This document shows, in pieces, positions 50,285 to 59,816 of a stretch of DNA of 64,000 bases (position 1 is its first letter; every line of letters begins with the position of its first letter). Where the stretch lies: the NCBI RefSeq assembly GCF_900188445.1, contig NZ_FZOR01000001.1, forward strand, positions 372,001-436,000, given 5' to 3'. The notes below the pieces were generated by a model, which searched no databases, had not been told where the DNA came from, and worked only from the letters and a program-made list of their open reading frames with translations. The translations under genes and the position numbers were made by a program. The stretch comes from Actinomadura meyerae. GTDB lineage: Bacteria; Actinomycetota; Actinomycetes; Streptosporangiales; Streptosporangiaceae.

Positions 50285-50470
50285 CAGCGGTGAGGTCGTG
50301 GGTGCGGCCGGGCGGCGGCACCGACGTCCAAAGAATTGTCCCGTAGGGCCGGCGATGACCCGCACGTTCATTCTGTCGCGGCGGCACCTGGCTGAGTAGT
50401 ACGGCCGGTCGGCCGGCAGTCGGTCGTAGGCGGTCAGCGTGCCGTCCAGTACCAGCAGATCGCGCAGACG
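50285..50470 (-). mobile_element. IS5-type transposase N-terminal/central fragment, frameshifted
   Basis: Minus-strand translation gives LVLDGTLTAYDRLPADRPYY and MNVRVIAGPTG, the first DDE aspartate region of IS5-group transposases. The next frame continues with GRTHDLTAAR, another hallmark. So there is a frameshift near 50.34 kb and a break near 50.28 kb. No terminal inverted repeats were identified. Confidence 0.75.
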
Positions 50471-50640
50471 GTCGTGGCCGCCCGGCTGGAGAAGGTTGTG
50501 GTGCCGAAGTTCCACGCCGAAAGCTGCCAGGTCTGGCGCACGGCTGCGCAGCCCCATGAGAGGAATCTGCCATGACGTCGCGCAAGCGCCCAGAGGTGAA
50601 GTTCGCGCCGAGAGAGATCTTCGAGAGCATCCTCGATACG

Positions 50641-50671
50641 CGGTGATCCCCACGTTCGACCTCGTCGTGGA
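50641..50671. repeat. Right copy of the 31-bp island-flanking direct repeat
   Basis: Thirty of 31 bases identical to 37001-37031, same orientation. It is the N-terminal coding part of the Nudix pseudogene. Confidence 0.8.
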
Positions 50672-50990
50672 GCTTCCCGAGGGCGGAGGCGTCGTGCTTG
50701 TCCGACGCCCTATCGCGCCTTACCAGAACAAGTGGGCGCTCCCCGGCCTGCGCATGTTCAAGCCGGAGAGCATCGATGATGTCATCGCCCGTATCGCCGA
50801 GGACGAACTCGGCCTGGACGTCGATGTGAACGGCAAGCGGTTCCTCGGCCAGTACGTCGGCCGCAGTGGGGAGAGGTCCCGCCGGCCACGGGGGCGATGT
50901 ACCGCTACTACCTGGCCAGGCACTTCAAGCATGCCAATGACCCCCGCGAGGAGCCCGCCCCCGCGCTGATCGCGTGCGTCCTCCGGCCCC
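50641..50990 (+). pseudogene. Nudix hydrolase, internally deleted and frameshifted
   Basis: Frame one reads VIPTFDLVVELPEGGG, then NKWALPGLRMF and a degenerate Nudix box ending AEDELGLDV, then FLGQYVGR. Sequence resembling the family C-terminus (GAMYRYYLARHFKHAN) resumes in another frame at 50.89 kb. Compared with typical members about 40-50 residues in between are missing. It would have hydrolysed nucleoside diphosphate derivatives such as GDP-sugars. Its start is the right copy of the 31-bp repeat. Confidence 0.75.
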
Positions 50991-51079
50991 GGCCTTGTCC
51001 CTCCAGGGATGACTTGCGGAGTGTTGCCCTCAACGAGTCGCGGATAAGGGCAACACTCCACAGGTCAACGCGCCACGCC

Positions 51080-51346
51080 CTACAGGTCCAGCCTGCCGCT
51101 CTTGATCCGGCCGAGCAGGTCGCGGAACACGTCCGAAGTGACCACGTGCCGGGGGCCGGTCGCGTCCTTGCTGTCCCGGATCAGTACAGCATCGGGCGTG
51201 CTGGCCACCTCGACGCACTCGTTGCCGCCTACTTGAGACTTGCTGCTCTTGCGCCAGGCCGCAGCGACCTCGACGCACTCTTGACCGCCAGCGCTGGACT
51301 TGCTGCTCTTGCGCCAGTTCGTCCTAGAAAGCTCCATGGTTGTCAC
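51080..51346 (-). CDS. DUF397 protein with internally duplicated motif
   Basis: An 88-residue DUF397 protein. The motif W-R-K-S-S-K-S...GG-x-E-C-V-E-V occurs twice in tandem (residues about 10-29 and 31-50), followed by one copy of the remaining domain (VLIRDSKD...). DUF397 proteins act as small partners of DUF5753 regulators; in Streptomyces related pairs include whiJ-type loci. Its start overlaps the regulator's stop by four bases. Confidence 0.9.
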   Translation of the reverse strand: MTTMELSRTNWRKSSKSSAGGQECVEVAAAWRKSSKSQVGGNECVEVASTPDAVLIRDSKDATGPRHVVTSDVFRDLLGRIKSGRLDL

Positions 51347-52194
51347 TCAATCAATCTTGTGAGGTATGCGCTAGTTGCGGCAGGATCCGTAGCCCTGGCG
51401 CGTAGCAGATCAAACCTGGCCATGTAGCGCTCTAGCTCATCTTCCTCCTCCATCATGCGGTCGTCGATCGTGGTTTCGAGGTAGACGATGTCTCGGTCAG
51501 CAGCTCCGGGGAACTTCAGATAAACGAACGGTTCGCTGGTGCCTGGGTAGACTCCGTCAGCGATCTTGAGGATCTGTACGTCAACGTTAGGTCTCCCTGA
51601 GACCTTGATGAGATGGCGGATCTGCTCCGACCGTACCTGGGGGTTGCTGATCCGAAGCAACGCGTTCTCATCGATCAGCGCATGGAAGCGGCAGGGGGAT
51701 GACCGTCTCGTGAGGATCATCTGGCGTTGCGTCCGGGCATCGATGTGGCGCTTCAGTTCGTCGTCGTCAACCATGCCCGCATCGCGATTGATCATCTCGA
51801 CGTATCCAGGCGTTTGAAGCAGGCCCGGCACGAGTGTGGTTTGGAACGCGTAGATCTCTGAGGCGCCTGCCTCCAGCCCCACGAAGTCGTCTCGGAAGAC
51901 GTCGTTGTACCTGCGCCACCAGCCGCGCTGGCGAGCCTCCCGGGTGAGCTTGATCAGAGCTTCGCGGTCACTGCCCTCGACGCCGTACAGCTCGCAGAGG
52001 TCGGCGACGGCGTCGCTGCTCGGTTCGACCCATTTGGCCTTTTCGATGTAGTTGAGCTTTGTGTGACTCCAGTTGAGCTGCCTGCATACCTGGGCTGTCG
52101 TCATGCCGCACTGCTTTCGCAGGTCAACCAATTTCCGGCTGAGTGCACGTTTCTTGATCGTCGGACTGTACCCGCTAGCGCGAATGTCTGCCAT
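51343..52194 (-). CDS. XRE-family regulator with DUF5753 domain
   Basis: A 283-residue protein starting at ATG 52192-52194 (MADIRASG), chosen for GGAAGG six bases upstream; in-frame ATGs up to 52230 are possible. The N-terminal HTH spans about residues 15-75 (LVDLRKQCGMTTAQVCRQL, LNYIEKAKWVEPS). The C-terminal DUF5753 domain has ASEIYAFQTTLVPGLLQTPGY and FVYLKFPGAADRDIVYLE. With the DUF397 and HATPase genes it forms a whiJ/abaA-like cluster that modulates development or antibiotic production in streptomycetes. GC content is below the chromosomal level. Confidence 0.92.
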   Translation of the reverse strand: MADIRASGYSPTIKKRALSRKLVDLRKQCGMTTAQVCRQLNWSHTKLNYIEKAKWVEPSSDAVADLCELYGVEGSDREALIKLTREARQRGWWRRYNDVFRDDFVGLEAGASEIYAFQTTLVPGLLQTPGYVEMINRDAGMVDDDELKRHIDARTQRQMILTRRSSPCRFHALIDENALLRISNPQVRSEQIRHLIKVSGRPNVDVQILKIADGVYPGTSEPFVYLKFPGAADRDIVYLETTIDDRMMEEEDELERYMARFDLLRARATDPAATSAYLTRLIE

Positions 52195-52230
52195 GTCCAT
52201 TCCTTCCATTTTGTGGGTATTTAGATTCAT

Positions 52231-52274
52231 GATCGCAAGAATCTGGATTATCTATCTCGCTTAGCCTTGCGATC
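52231..52274. promoter_or_regulatory. 9-bp inverted repeat in the divergent regulator/HATPase gap
   Basis: GATCGCAAG (52231-52239) and CTTGCGATC (52266-52274) are exact complements 26 bp apart, in an AT-rich gap. A possible operator for the adjacent XRE regulator. Confidence 0.45.
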
Positions 52275-52381
52275 TAGGCGCGAATGAGTTCATTATCTAG
52301 TCCGTAACGCAGCGTTCGCAGCCGATTACGGAAACGATCATGCTGCTTCGGACATAGATCCCTCGCGTAGAGGAGACCCCC

Positions 52382-53158
52382 ATGGTTCACGGCCATCTCC
52401 CCGATCTGGTGCTCGGCGGGTGTTCGGCCTGGCCGCTGCCCGCCGACGAGACCTGCGCCGGTGTGGCCCGTGCACACCTTCGGGTGGCGCTGACGGCGGC
52501 CAAGGTGTCGGGCGAACTCGTCGAGGACGTCACGCTCGCGGCGTCCGAGCTGGTGACGAACGGCCTGCGGCACGGCATCGGCGGCGCTTCGGGCCGCGCG
52601 GAGGCGGCGCCGGGGCGGCGCGTCCTCGAACTGTGGGCCTACCACCGGGTCACGCCGGAGAGCCAGCTCGTGTTCAAGGTGTTCGACCCGAAGCCCGAGT
52701 GGACGCGTCCCGGCAAGGCGGACGGCGCGTGGGCGGAGAACGGCCGGGGAATCGCGGTCGTCGAGGCGCTCTCGTCGGCTTGGGGCTGGCACCGGACGCG
52801 GTCCAGGCTGGGGCCGCTGCCGGTACCGGGCAAGGCGACCTGGTTCTGCGTCCCGGCCGCCCGGACGTGCGCGTCCCCGGCGCGCCCGCTCCCATGGGAG
52901 GCGGCCGTGGTGCTGCGCCGGCTGCTGATCGCTCGGGGACTGGACGGCACACGCTGCCACCACGGGTCCGACCGTTCGGTGGTCGCGCTGCGGGGGCTGA
53001 CGGTGTGGTCCGAGCCGCCGGGCGTGTTCCGGTGGCGCGTCCGGCCGGGGACGCGGAACGCCTACGCGTGCAGGCCGTTCGCGGATCTGCACGATGTCGC
53101 CGACGAGGTCGTCTGCCACCACGAGCACGGTGTCGTTCCCGGAGACGGTGCCCGATGA
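52382..53158 (+). CDS. HATPase (RsbW/SpoIIAB-like) ATP-binding protein
   Basis: A 258-residue protein. Residues 1-160 form a HATPase_c domain: helix with ASELVTNGLRHG (N box), FDPKPEW and ENGRGIAVVEALS (G2 box). The C-terminal 100 residues are of unknown function. These kinase-like proteins act as anti-sigma or partner-switching factors, and they typically sit divergent from DUF5753/DUF397 genes as here. AGAGGAGA precedes the ATG. The stop overlaps the next gene by four bases. Confidence 0.88.
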   Translation: MVHGHLPDLVLGGCSAWPLPADETCAGVARAHLRVALTAAKVSGELVEDVTLAASELVTNGLRHGIGGASGRAEAAPGRRVLELWAYHRVTPESQLVFKVFDPKPEWTRPGKADGAWAENGRGIAVVEALSSAWGWHRTRSRLGPLPVPGKATWFCVPAARTCASPARPLPWEAAVVLRRLLIARGLDGTRCHHGSDRSVVALRGLTVWSEPPGVFRWRVRPGTRNAYACRPFADLHDVADEVVCHHEHGVVPGDGAR

Positions 53159-53772
53159 CGGCTCGTCCCGAAGAGCGGGCGGAGTCGCTCGTCCGAGAAG
53201 CACGGGACGCGGCCCTCGCCGTCCTCGCGCGGGACGACTCGGCCGCCGAAGCGAGCCGGAGCCTGGCCGGTGCGGTGGTCGTGCTCGCCGACGTCCTGGA
53301 CGCGCACCGTCCCACGGGAACGGCTGCGTGTCCGGCGTGCGAGACGGCGGTGCCCTGCCCGACCGTGCGTCGCGTCGCCGCCGCGCTCGTCTTGCACGGG
53401 GCCTGCCAGGGCGCACCGCTCGACCGCGGTGCTGCGTGGGCGTGTGCGGACGCGCACTACAACCGCCCGTCCACGGGCGGCGCGCGTCGGCTCGTCCTGC
53501 TCAGCGACCTCGGCGCCTTCTACGTCGCCAGGGGCGTGTCGGCGGTGCTGTCCGAGCCGCCGCAGGTTCCGGTGCCCGATGGGGAGACTGTGCTGGTGCT
53601 CGACAAGGAGAGTGGCCGGACGAGTCGGTGGCCGCTTCTTCCGGACGCCGACCTGATCGTCCAGTACCGGCGCTACCTGCGCGGCGAACCGATGGTCTTC
53701 GGCGAGCGGGCTCTTCGTCCCCGGCTCTTCCAGAGGGGCGCTTGGACGATCCGCAGTTCCCCGATTCCGTGA
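53155..53772 (+). CDS. Hypothetical protein of the whiJ-like cluster
   Basis: A 205-residue soluble protein, ATG overlapping the HATPase stop. A helical N-terminus ends in TAACPACETAVPCPTV, with four cysteines that could bind metal. The rest is beta-rich (VLVLDKESGRTSRWPLL). No named family recognised. Co-translation with the HATPase implies a shared process. Confidence 0.7.
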   Translation: MTARPEERAESLVREARDAALAVLARDDSAAEASRSLAGAVVVLADVLDAHRPTGTAACPACETAVPCPTVRRVAAALVLHGACQGAPLDRGAAWACADAHYNRPSTGGARRLVLLSDLGAFYVARGVSAVLSEPPQVPVPDGETVLVLDKESGRTSRWPLLPDADLIVQYRRYLRGEPMVFGERALRPRLFQRGAWTIRSSPIP

Positions 53773-53848
53773 GGCAGGCCGTGGCTGCGGCATCTCCGGG
53801 CCGCGCGCTGCAATGCCTTCAACGCGCGGACGCGGATGAGTCACCGGA

Positions 53849-53880
53849 GCCGCGCCGCCGGGGCCGCTCGGCGGCGCGGC
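53849..53880 (+). terminator. Terminator between the whiJ-like cluster and doxX-like gene
   Basis: An 11-bp perfect stem (53849-53859 with 53870-53880), 10-nt loop, between convergent stops at 53772 and 53889. Likely bidirectional. Confidence 0.75.
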
Positions 53881-53888
53881 CGACCGGG

Positions 53889-54299
53889 TTAGGTGAAGAG
53901 GGGGCCTACCAGGTTCAGGCCGGGGTGGTCGTCGGAGGCGTACAGGACGAACAAAGCCAGGGCGCCGCCGGCCAGGGAGAGGTCCTTGAGGAACTGCTGC
54001 TGCTCCATCTGGCGCGCCTCTGGGGACTCCTGCGTCCAGAAGTCGTGGAAGACGAAGGCCGTGATGAGCAGGAACGGGACCAGCGCGATGGCGGCGAGGT
54101 CCGGCCAGATGCCGAGGACGAGCAGGACCGAGGCGAGCAGGATGTAGGCGCCGGAGACCTGTACGGCGAGCTTGGCCATCGGCAGCTTCTTGGCGGCCGC
54201 GTAGCCGGCCATCGCGTCGGTCGCGGTGAAGTGGCCGGCGGCGGCGCCGATGAAGATCGCGGTGAAGGCGATGCGGGCGATGAGGGCGACGACGTCCAT
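53889..54299 (-). CDS. DoxX family membrane protein
   Basis: A 136-residue protein with four transmembrane helices and the DoxX signature (GAAAGHFTATDAMAGYAAAK near residue 20, and FHDFW in the last third). DoxX-like proteins are linked to redox and thiol stress in actinobacteria. The start is ATG 54297-54299, supported by CAGGAGG; an upstream ATG is unlikely. A palindrome sits in its promoter. Confidence 0.85.
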   Translation of the reverse strand: MDVVALIARIAFTAIFIGAAAGHFTATDAMAGYAAAKKLPMAKLAVQVSGAYILLASVLLVLGIWPDLAAIALVPFLLITAFVFHDFWTQESPEARQMEQQQFLKDLSLAGGALALFVLYASDDHPGLNLVGPLFT

Positions 54300-54369
54300 G
54301 ACTGCCTCCTGGGGGAAAAGTCCGTCATGCGTCACTTGTGGCGCAGGGTGTACCCCGGGTTCAAGATCG

Positions 54370-54381
54370 TTGAACGTTCAA
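54370..54381. promoter_or_regulatory. Palindromic operator TTGAACGTTCAA upstream of the DoxX gene
   Basis: A perfect 12-bp palindrome about 70 bp upstream of the DoxX start. It overlaps a candidate -35 (TTCAAC, minus strand) placed 16 bp from TACACC. The pattern suits a MarR- or TetR-type repressor encoded elsewhere. Confidence 0.5.
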
Positions 54382-54455
54382 TCCAGGCGGTCAGTGGTGA
54401 TGGTCACATGGGCCGCGGAATGCAAGGCATGGCACACTGGTTGGCAAAGCATGAA

Positions 54456-54583
54456 CGCGTGCTCCGGGGTCGGTGAAATTCCGAACCGGCGGTGACAGTC
54501 CGCGACCCGGCCGAAGCCATCGGCCGGTTGACCCGGTGGAATTCCGGGACCGACGGTTAAAGTCCGGATGGGAGGCAGCGCGC
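54456..54583 (+). promoter_or_regulatory. FMN riboswitch (RFN element)
   Basis: Conserved RFN blocks are present in order: CGGTGAAATTCCGAACCGGC, GGTGACAGTCCGCGACCC, GACCCGGTGGAATTCCGGGA, CCGACGGTTAAAGTCCGGAT and GGGAGG. A variable arm (CGGCCGAAGCCATCGGCCG) is intact. It controls the rib genes in response to FMN. Confidence 0.95.
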
Positions 54584-54584
54584 G

Positions 54585-54608
54585 GTACGCCCCTGACCTG
54601 GGGCGTAC
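54585..54608 (+). terminator. Riboswitch expression-platform hairpin
   Basis: GTACGCCCC (54585-54593) pairs perfectly with GGGGCGTAC (54600-54608), directly after the RFN element and about 50 bp before ribE. There is no T-tract, so the switch could act by factor-dependent termination or through further pairing with the ribE Shine-Dalgarno. Confidence 0.6.
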
Positions 54609-54655
54609 GACGATGTACGAGTGTCCCCGGAGCCCTGAACTAGGAGGCCCGGGAG

Positions 54656-55249
54656 ATGTTCACCGGCATCGTCGAGGAGCTCGGCGAGATCGTCGCGATC
54701 GAGATCCGGGGGGACTCGGTCACCCTCGCGATCCGCGGCCCGCTCGTCACCGAGGACGCCGTCCACGGGGCGTCGATCGCCGTCAACGGCGTCTGCCTCA
54801 CCGTGGTGGACGTCCAGAACGGGGTCTTCTCCGCCGACGTCATCAAGGAGACGCTCGACAAGTCCAGCCTCGGCGCGCTGGAACCCGGGTCCAAGGTCAA
54901 TCTGGAACGCCCTGTCCGGCTGTCCGACCGGCTCGGCGGCCACCTGGTGCAGGGCCACGTCGACGGTGTCGGCGCGATCCTCTCCCGCGAACCGGGGGAG
55001 CGGTGGGACGTCGTCACGGTCTCCCTGCCCGCCGACCTGAGCCGCTACCTGGTGAACAAGGGCTCCATCACCGTCGACGGCATCAGCCTCACCGTCGTGG
55101 AGGCCGGCGCCGACCGGTTCAGCGTCGCGCTCATCCCGACGACCCTCGCCCTCACCACGCTCGGCCACAAGAAGCCCGGCGACCCCGTGAACCTCGAGGT
55201 GGACGTCGTCGCCAAGTACGTCGAGCGCATGCTGGGCGACCGGTCGTGA
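54656..55249 (+). CDS. ribE: Riboflavin synthase alpha subunit
   Basis: A 197-residue enzyme with two lumazine-binding repeats, the first beginning [12 protein letters not shown] and containing NGVCLTVV, the second from about residue 98 ([22 protein letters not shown]). It makes riboflavin from two lumazines. A TAGGAGG lies upstream. The stop overlaps the pnuX-like gene. Confidence 0.95.
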   Translation: MFTGIVEELGEIVAIEIRGDSVTLAIRGPLVTEDAVHGASIAVNGVCLTVVDVQNGVFSADVIKETLDKSSLGALEPGSKVNLERPVRLSDRLGGHLVQGHVDGVGAILSREPGERWDVVTVSLPADLSRYLVNKGSITVDGISLTVVEAGADRFSVALIPTTLALTTLGHKKPGDPVNLEVDVVAKYVERMLGDRS

Positions 55250-55883
55250 ACTGGCTCGGCGCGGGCTTCGAGGTGTTCGGCGAGCACATCCTCTGGACCG
55301 ATCTCACCGGGAACGTGCTCTCGCTCGCCGTCGTCTGGCTCGCCATGCGCAAGACCCTCTGGACGTGGCCGGTCCAGCTCACCGGCGCGCTGCTGCTGCT
55401 CGCCGCGTCCCTGCACGCGAGCGTCCCCGGCAACGCCCTCAAGCAGGTGCTGTTCTGCGGCCTCGCCCTCTACGGATGGATCATGTGGACGCGCGGGCGG
55501 CGCGAGACCGACGCCATCGTCGTCCGGCAGGCCACCGCCCGGGAACGCGCCGTCCTGCTCGGCGCGCTCGTCGTCGGCACGGCCGTGGTCGCCCAGCTGT
55601 TCGTCCACCTCGACTGGCTGAAGGTCGCCTGGTCGCCGTGGGCCAACGCCTACATCTTCGTCGGCAGCGCCGTCGCGACGTTCGCGCAGAGCCGCGCGCT
55701 GGTCGACTTCTGGATCGTGTGGGTGCTCGTCGACCTGGTCGGGGTGCCGCTGGCGCTCAAGTCCGGGCTGTACGTCTCCGGCGCGGTCTACGGGATCTTC
55801 TTCGTGATGGTGATGGTCGGGTTCAGGAACTGGCTCCGGGAGTCCCGGAGCACGCAAATCCCCAGGCAGAAGGCGGTGACCGC

Positions 55884-55887
<4 letters not shown>
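55246..55887 (+). CDS. pnuX: PnuX/PnuC-family vitamin transporter
   Basis: A 213-residue membrane protein of the PnuC fold, with about seven helices and the conserved [16 protein letters not shown] start and W-x-x-WP aromatic pairs. Its position within the riboswitch-controlled rib operon matches PnuX, shown in Corynebacterium glutamicum to import riboflavin; nicotinamide riboside transport is the alternative. The GTG start overlaps ribE; the stop overlaps ribBA. Confidence 0.85.
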
Positions 55888-57628
<1,741 letters not shown>

Positions 57629-57720
57629 CGAGTGCAGGGGCCCGTCCCCTGACAGGCTCGCGCGTCTCCGCTCCGAACCACCCGGTATCCCGTACGCATC
57701 CTCATCCGAAAGGCTGACCC

Positions 57721-58596
57721 GTGCTGTCACTCGTCCTGCCGAAGGGGTCGCTGGAGAAGGCGACCATGCAGCTGTTCGACGCCGCCGACCTCACCGTCCA
57801 GCGCACGTCGGACCGCGACTACCGCGCCTCCATCGACGACCCCCGCATCGACCGGGTCCGGGTCCTGCGCCCGCAGGAGATCCCGACCTACCTGGAGCAG
57901 GGGCTGTTCGACCTCGGCATCACCGGCCGCGACTGGATCACCGAGACCGACGCCGACGTCGTCAGCCTCGGCGAGCTCAAGTACTCCAAGGCGACCGCCA
58001 ACCCGGTCCGCGTGATCATGGCTGTGCCGGACGGCGCGCCCTGGCAGTCGGTCTCGGACCTGCCGGAGGGCGTCCGGATCTCCACCGAGTTCCCGGCGAT
58101 GACCCGGCGGTTCCTCGAGGAGCACGGCGTGAAGGCCACGGTCGTCCCGTCCTACGGCGCGACCGAGGCGAAGGTGCCCGACATCGTGGACGCGATCGTC
58201 GACCTCACCGAGACCGGCTCGTCGCTCCGCAAGAACGGCCTGCGCATCCTCGACACGCTGCTGACGAGCTACACCGAGCTGGTCGCCAACCGCGAGGCGT
58301 ACGAGAACGCCGAGAAGCGCGCCGCGATGGAGGACATCGCGCTGCTGCTGCAGGGCGTGATCCGCGCGCGCGGCAAGGTGCTGCTGAAGCTGAACGTCGC
58401 GCAGGCCGACCTGCAGGACGTCCTCGACATCATGCCCGCGATGTCGTCGCCCACGGTCACCTCGCTCGCCGGCGGCGAGTCGAACGCCGTGGAGTCCGTG
58501 GTCGCCAAGCGGGGGGTCAACACGCTGATCCCGGCGCTGAAGGCCGCGGGCGCGCACGACATCCTGGAGATCCCCATCGCGAAGATCGTCGACTGA
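57721..58596 (+). CDS. hisG: ATP phosphoribosyltransferase, long form
   Basis: A 291-residue HisG_L, first and feedback-inhibited step of histidine synthesis. Two periplasmic-binding-like lobes contain LGITGRDWITE and VDLTETGSSLRKNGLRIL. A C-terminal ACT/PII-like histidine-binding domain of about 75 residues follows, so HisZ is not needed. The GTG start follows an AAAGG. Its 3' end carries the first copy of a 21-bp duplication. Confidence 0.95.
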   Translation: MLSLVLPKGSLEKATMQLFDAADLTVQRTSDRDYRASIDDPRIDRVRVLRPQEIPTYLEQGLFDLGITGRDWITETDADVVSLGELKYSKATANPVRVIMAVPDGAPWQSVSDLPEGVRISTEFPAMTRRFLEEHGVKATVVPSYGATEAKVPDIVDAIVDLTETGSSLRKNGLRILDTLLTSYTELVANREAYENAEKRAAMEDIALLLQGVIRARGKVLLKLNVAQADLQDVLDIMPAMSSPTVTSLAGGESNAVESVVAKRGVNTLIPALKAAGAHDILEIPIAKIVD

Positions 58597-58626
58597 GAGT
58601 CCGGCATCGTTGACTGAGACTCCGGC
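58585..58626. repeat. 21-bp tandem duplication across the hisG stop
   Basis: Copies at 58585-58605 and 58606-58626 differ at two positions. The first encodes the last codons and stop of hisG; the second carries the TTG start of the PH-like gene. Confidence 0.85.
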
Positions 58627-59056
58627 ACTGCCGACCGTGTGGCGCCCCCGCACCACCCGTGTCGTCGCCTACACCACGGCGGGCGTGGTCCTGCTCGGCC
58701 TGATCGTGCTCGCCGTGGTGGTGCCGGAGCAGTACAAGGCGCTCGACCGCGGCCTGATGGTGGGGTTCGGCGCGGTCGTCGCGTGGATCCTGCACATGCT
58801 CGCGCGCTGCCGCGTCGCCGCCGACGAGTCGGGCGTCACGGTCGTCAACGCGTTCAACACCCGCCGCCTGGAGTGGCCGGAGATCCTCGACGTCACGATG
58901 AACACCGGCGACCCGTGGCCGACCCTCGACCTGGCGGACGGCACCTCCATCGGCGCGATGGGCATCAACGGCGCCGAGAAGGCCCTCTCCGCCCGCCAGC
59001 TCGCCGAACTCCAGACGCTCCTGCACGCCAGGGGCGAGGCCCCCGACCCCGCCTGA
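58610..59056 (+). CDS. PH-domain-like membrane protein
   Basis: A 148-residue protein with two hydrophobic helices (residues about 18-60) followed by a bacterial PH-like domain (GVTVVNAFNTRRLEWPEILDV). Short proteins of this kind follow hisG in many actinobacteria. The TTG start at 58610 lies in the second copy of the 21-bp duplication and has no strong ribosome-binding site. Function unknown. Confidence 0.82.
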   Translation: MTETPALPTVWRPRTTRVVAYTTAGVVLLGLIVLAVVVPEQYKALDRGLMVGFGAVVAWILHMLARCRVAADESGVTVVNAFNTRRLEWPEILDVTMNTGDPWPTLDLADGTSIGAMGINGAEKALSARQLAELQTLLHARGEAPDPA

Positions 59057-59128
59057 CGTCCCCGGCCCGAGGCCTTGTTCTAGGCCGTTGCCAGGACCAC
59101 GGCGGGGCTCGTGTGTCAAGGTAAGTGC

Positions 59129-59755
59129 ATGAGCGCTCAGAGTGTCGAGGCGATCGCAGAAAGTGGTCACATGGACGCTGCACCGGTGCCAGACTGGGTG
59201 ATCCCCCCGCCGGGCGGTTTCACCGCCGACGACTTCCTGCGCATGCGCGGTCTGCCCCGGCACACCGAGCTGATCGACGGGAGCCTGGTCTTCGCGGGCC
59301 CGCAGCGCAAGTGGCACGTCCGGGTGATCGATCTGCTCCGGGACGAGCTCGCCAGGCAGGCGCCCGAGGATCTGTGCGCGGATCGGGAGATGACCGTCAA
59401 GCTCGGTGGGCGCCAGGCGCCCGAGCCCGATGTTCTCATCGTCTCGGCTGAGGCGTACGTGCGAGACGAGCCGTCGACCTACTACCTACCCGAGGATGTG
59501 CTGCTGGCGGTCGAGGCGGTATCGCCTGATTCCGAGATCCGTGATCGGGAGACCAAGCCGCGCAGGTACCGGCAGGCCGGCATCAAGCACTACTGGCGGG
59601 TCGAGGAGGACGAGGGCCGGACCATCGTGTACGTCTACGAGCTCGAACCCGCCAGTGACGCCTACGCACTGACCGGCATCCACCACGACCAGCTCAAGGT
59701 GACGGTGCCGTTCGACATCGAGATCGACCTGACCGCCGTCGGCAAGCGCCGCTAG
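59129..59755 (+). CDS. Uma2 family endonuclease
   Basis: A 208-residue Uma2/DUF820 protein of the PD-(D/E)xK nuclease fold. Catalytic residues lie in PEPDVLIV, LLAVEAVSPDS and DRETKPRRYRQAG, followed by IKHYWRVE. These genes are abundant in actinobacteria and cyanobacteria and their biological role is unclear. Start ATG 59129; GTG 59111 is an alternative. Confidence 0.88.
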   Translation: MSAQSVEAIAESGHMDAAPVPDWVIPPPGGFTADDFLRMRGLPRHTELIDGSLVFAGPQRKWHVRVIDLLRDELARQAPEDLCADREMTVKLGGRQAPEPDVLIVSAEAYVRDEPSTYYLPEDVLLAVEAVSPDSEIRDRETKPRRYRQAGIKHYWRVEEDEGRTIVYVYELEPASDAYALTGIHHDQLKVTVPFDIEIDLTAVGKRR

Positions 59756-59816
59756 ACCCTGCGGATCGTGCTCGCCCTCGGTCGGCCGGCGCCGCCAGGG
59801 GGCCGTGGACCGGGCG

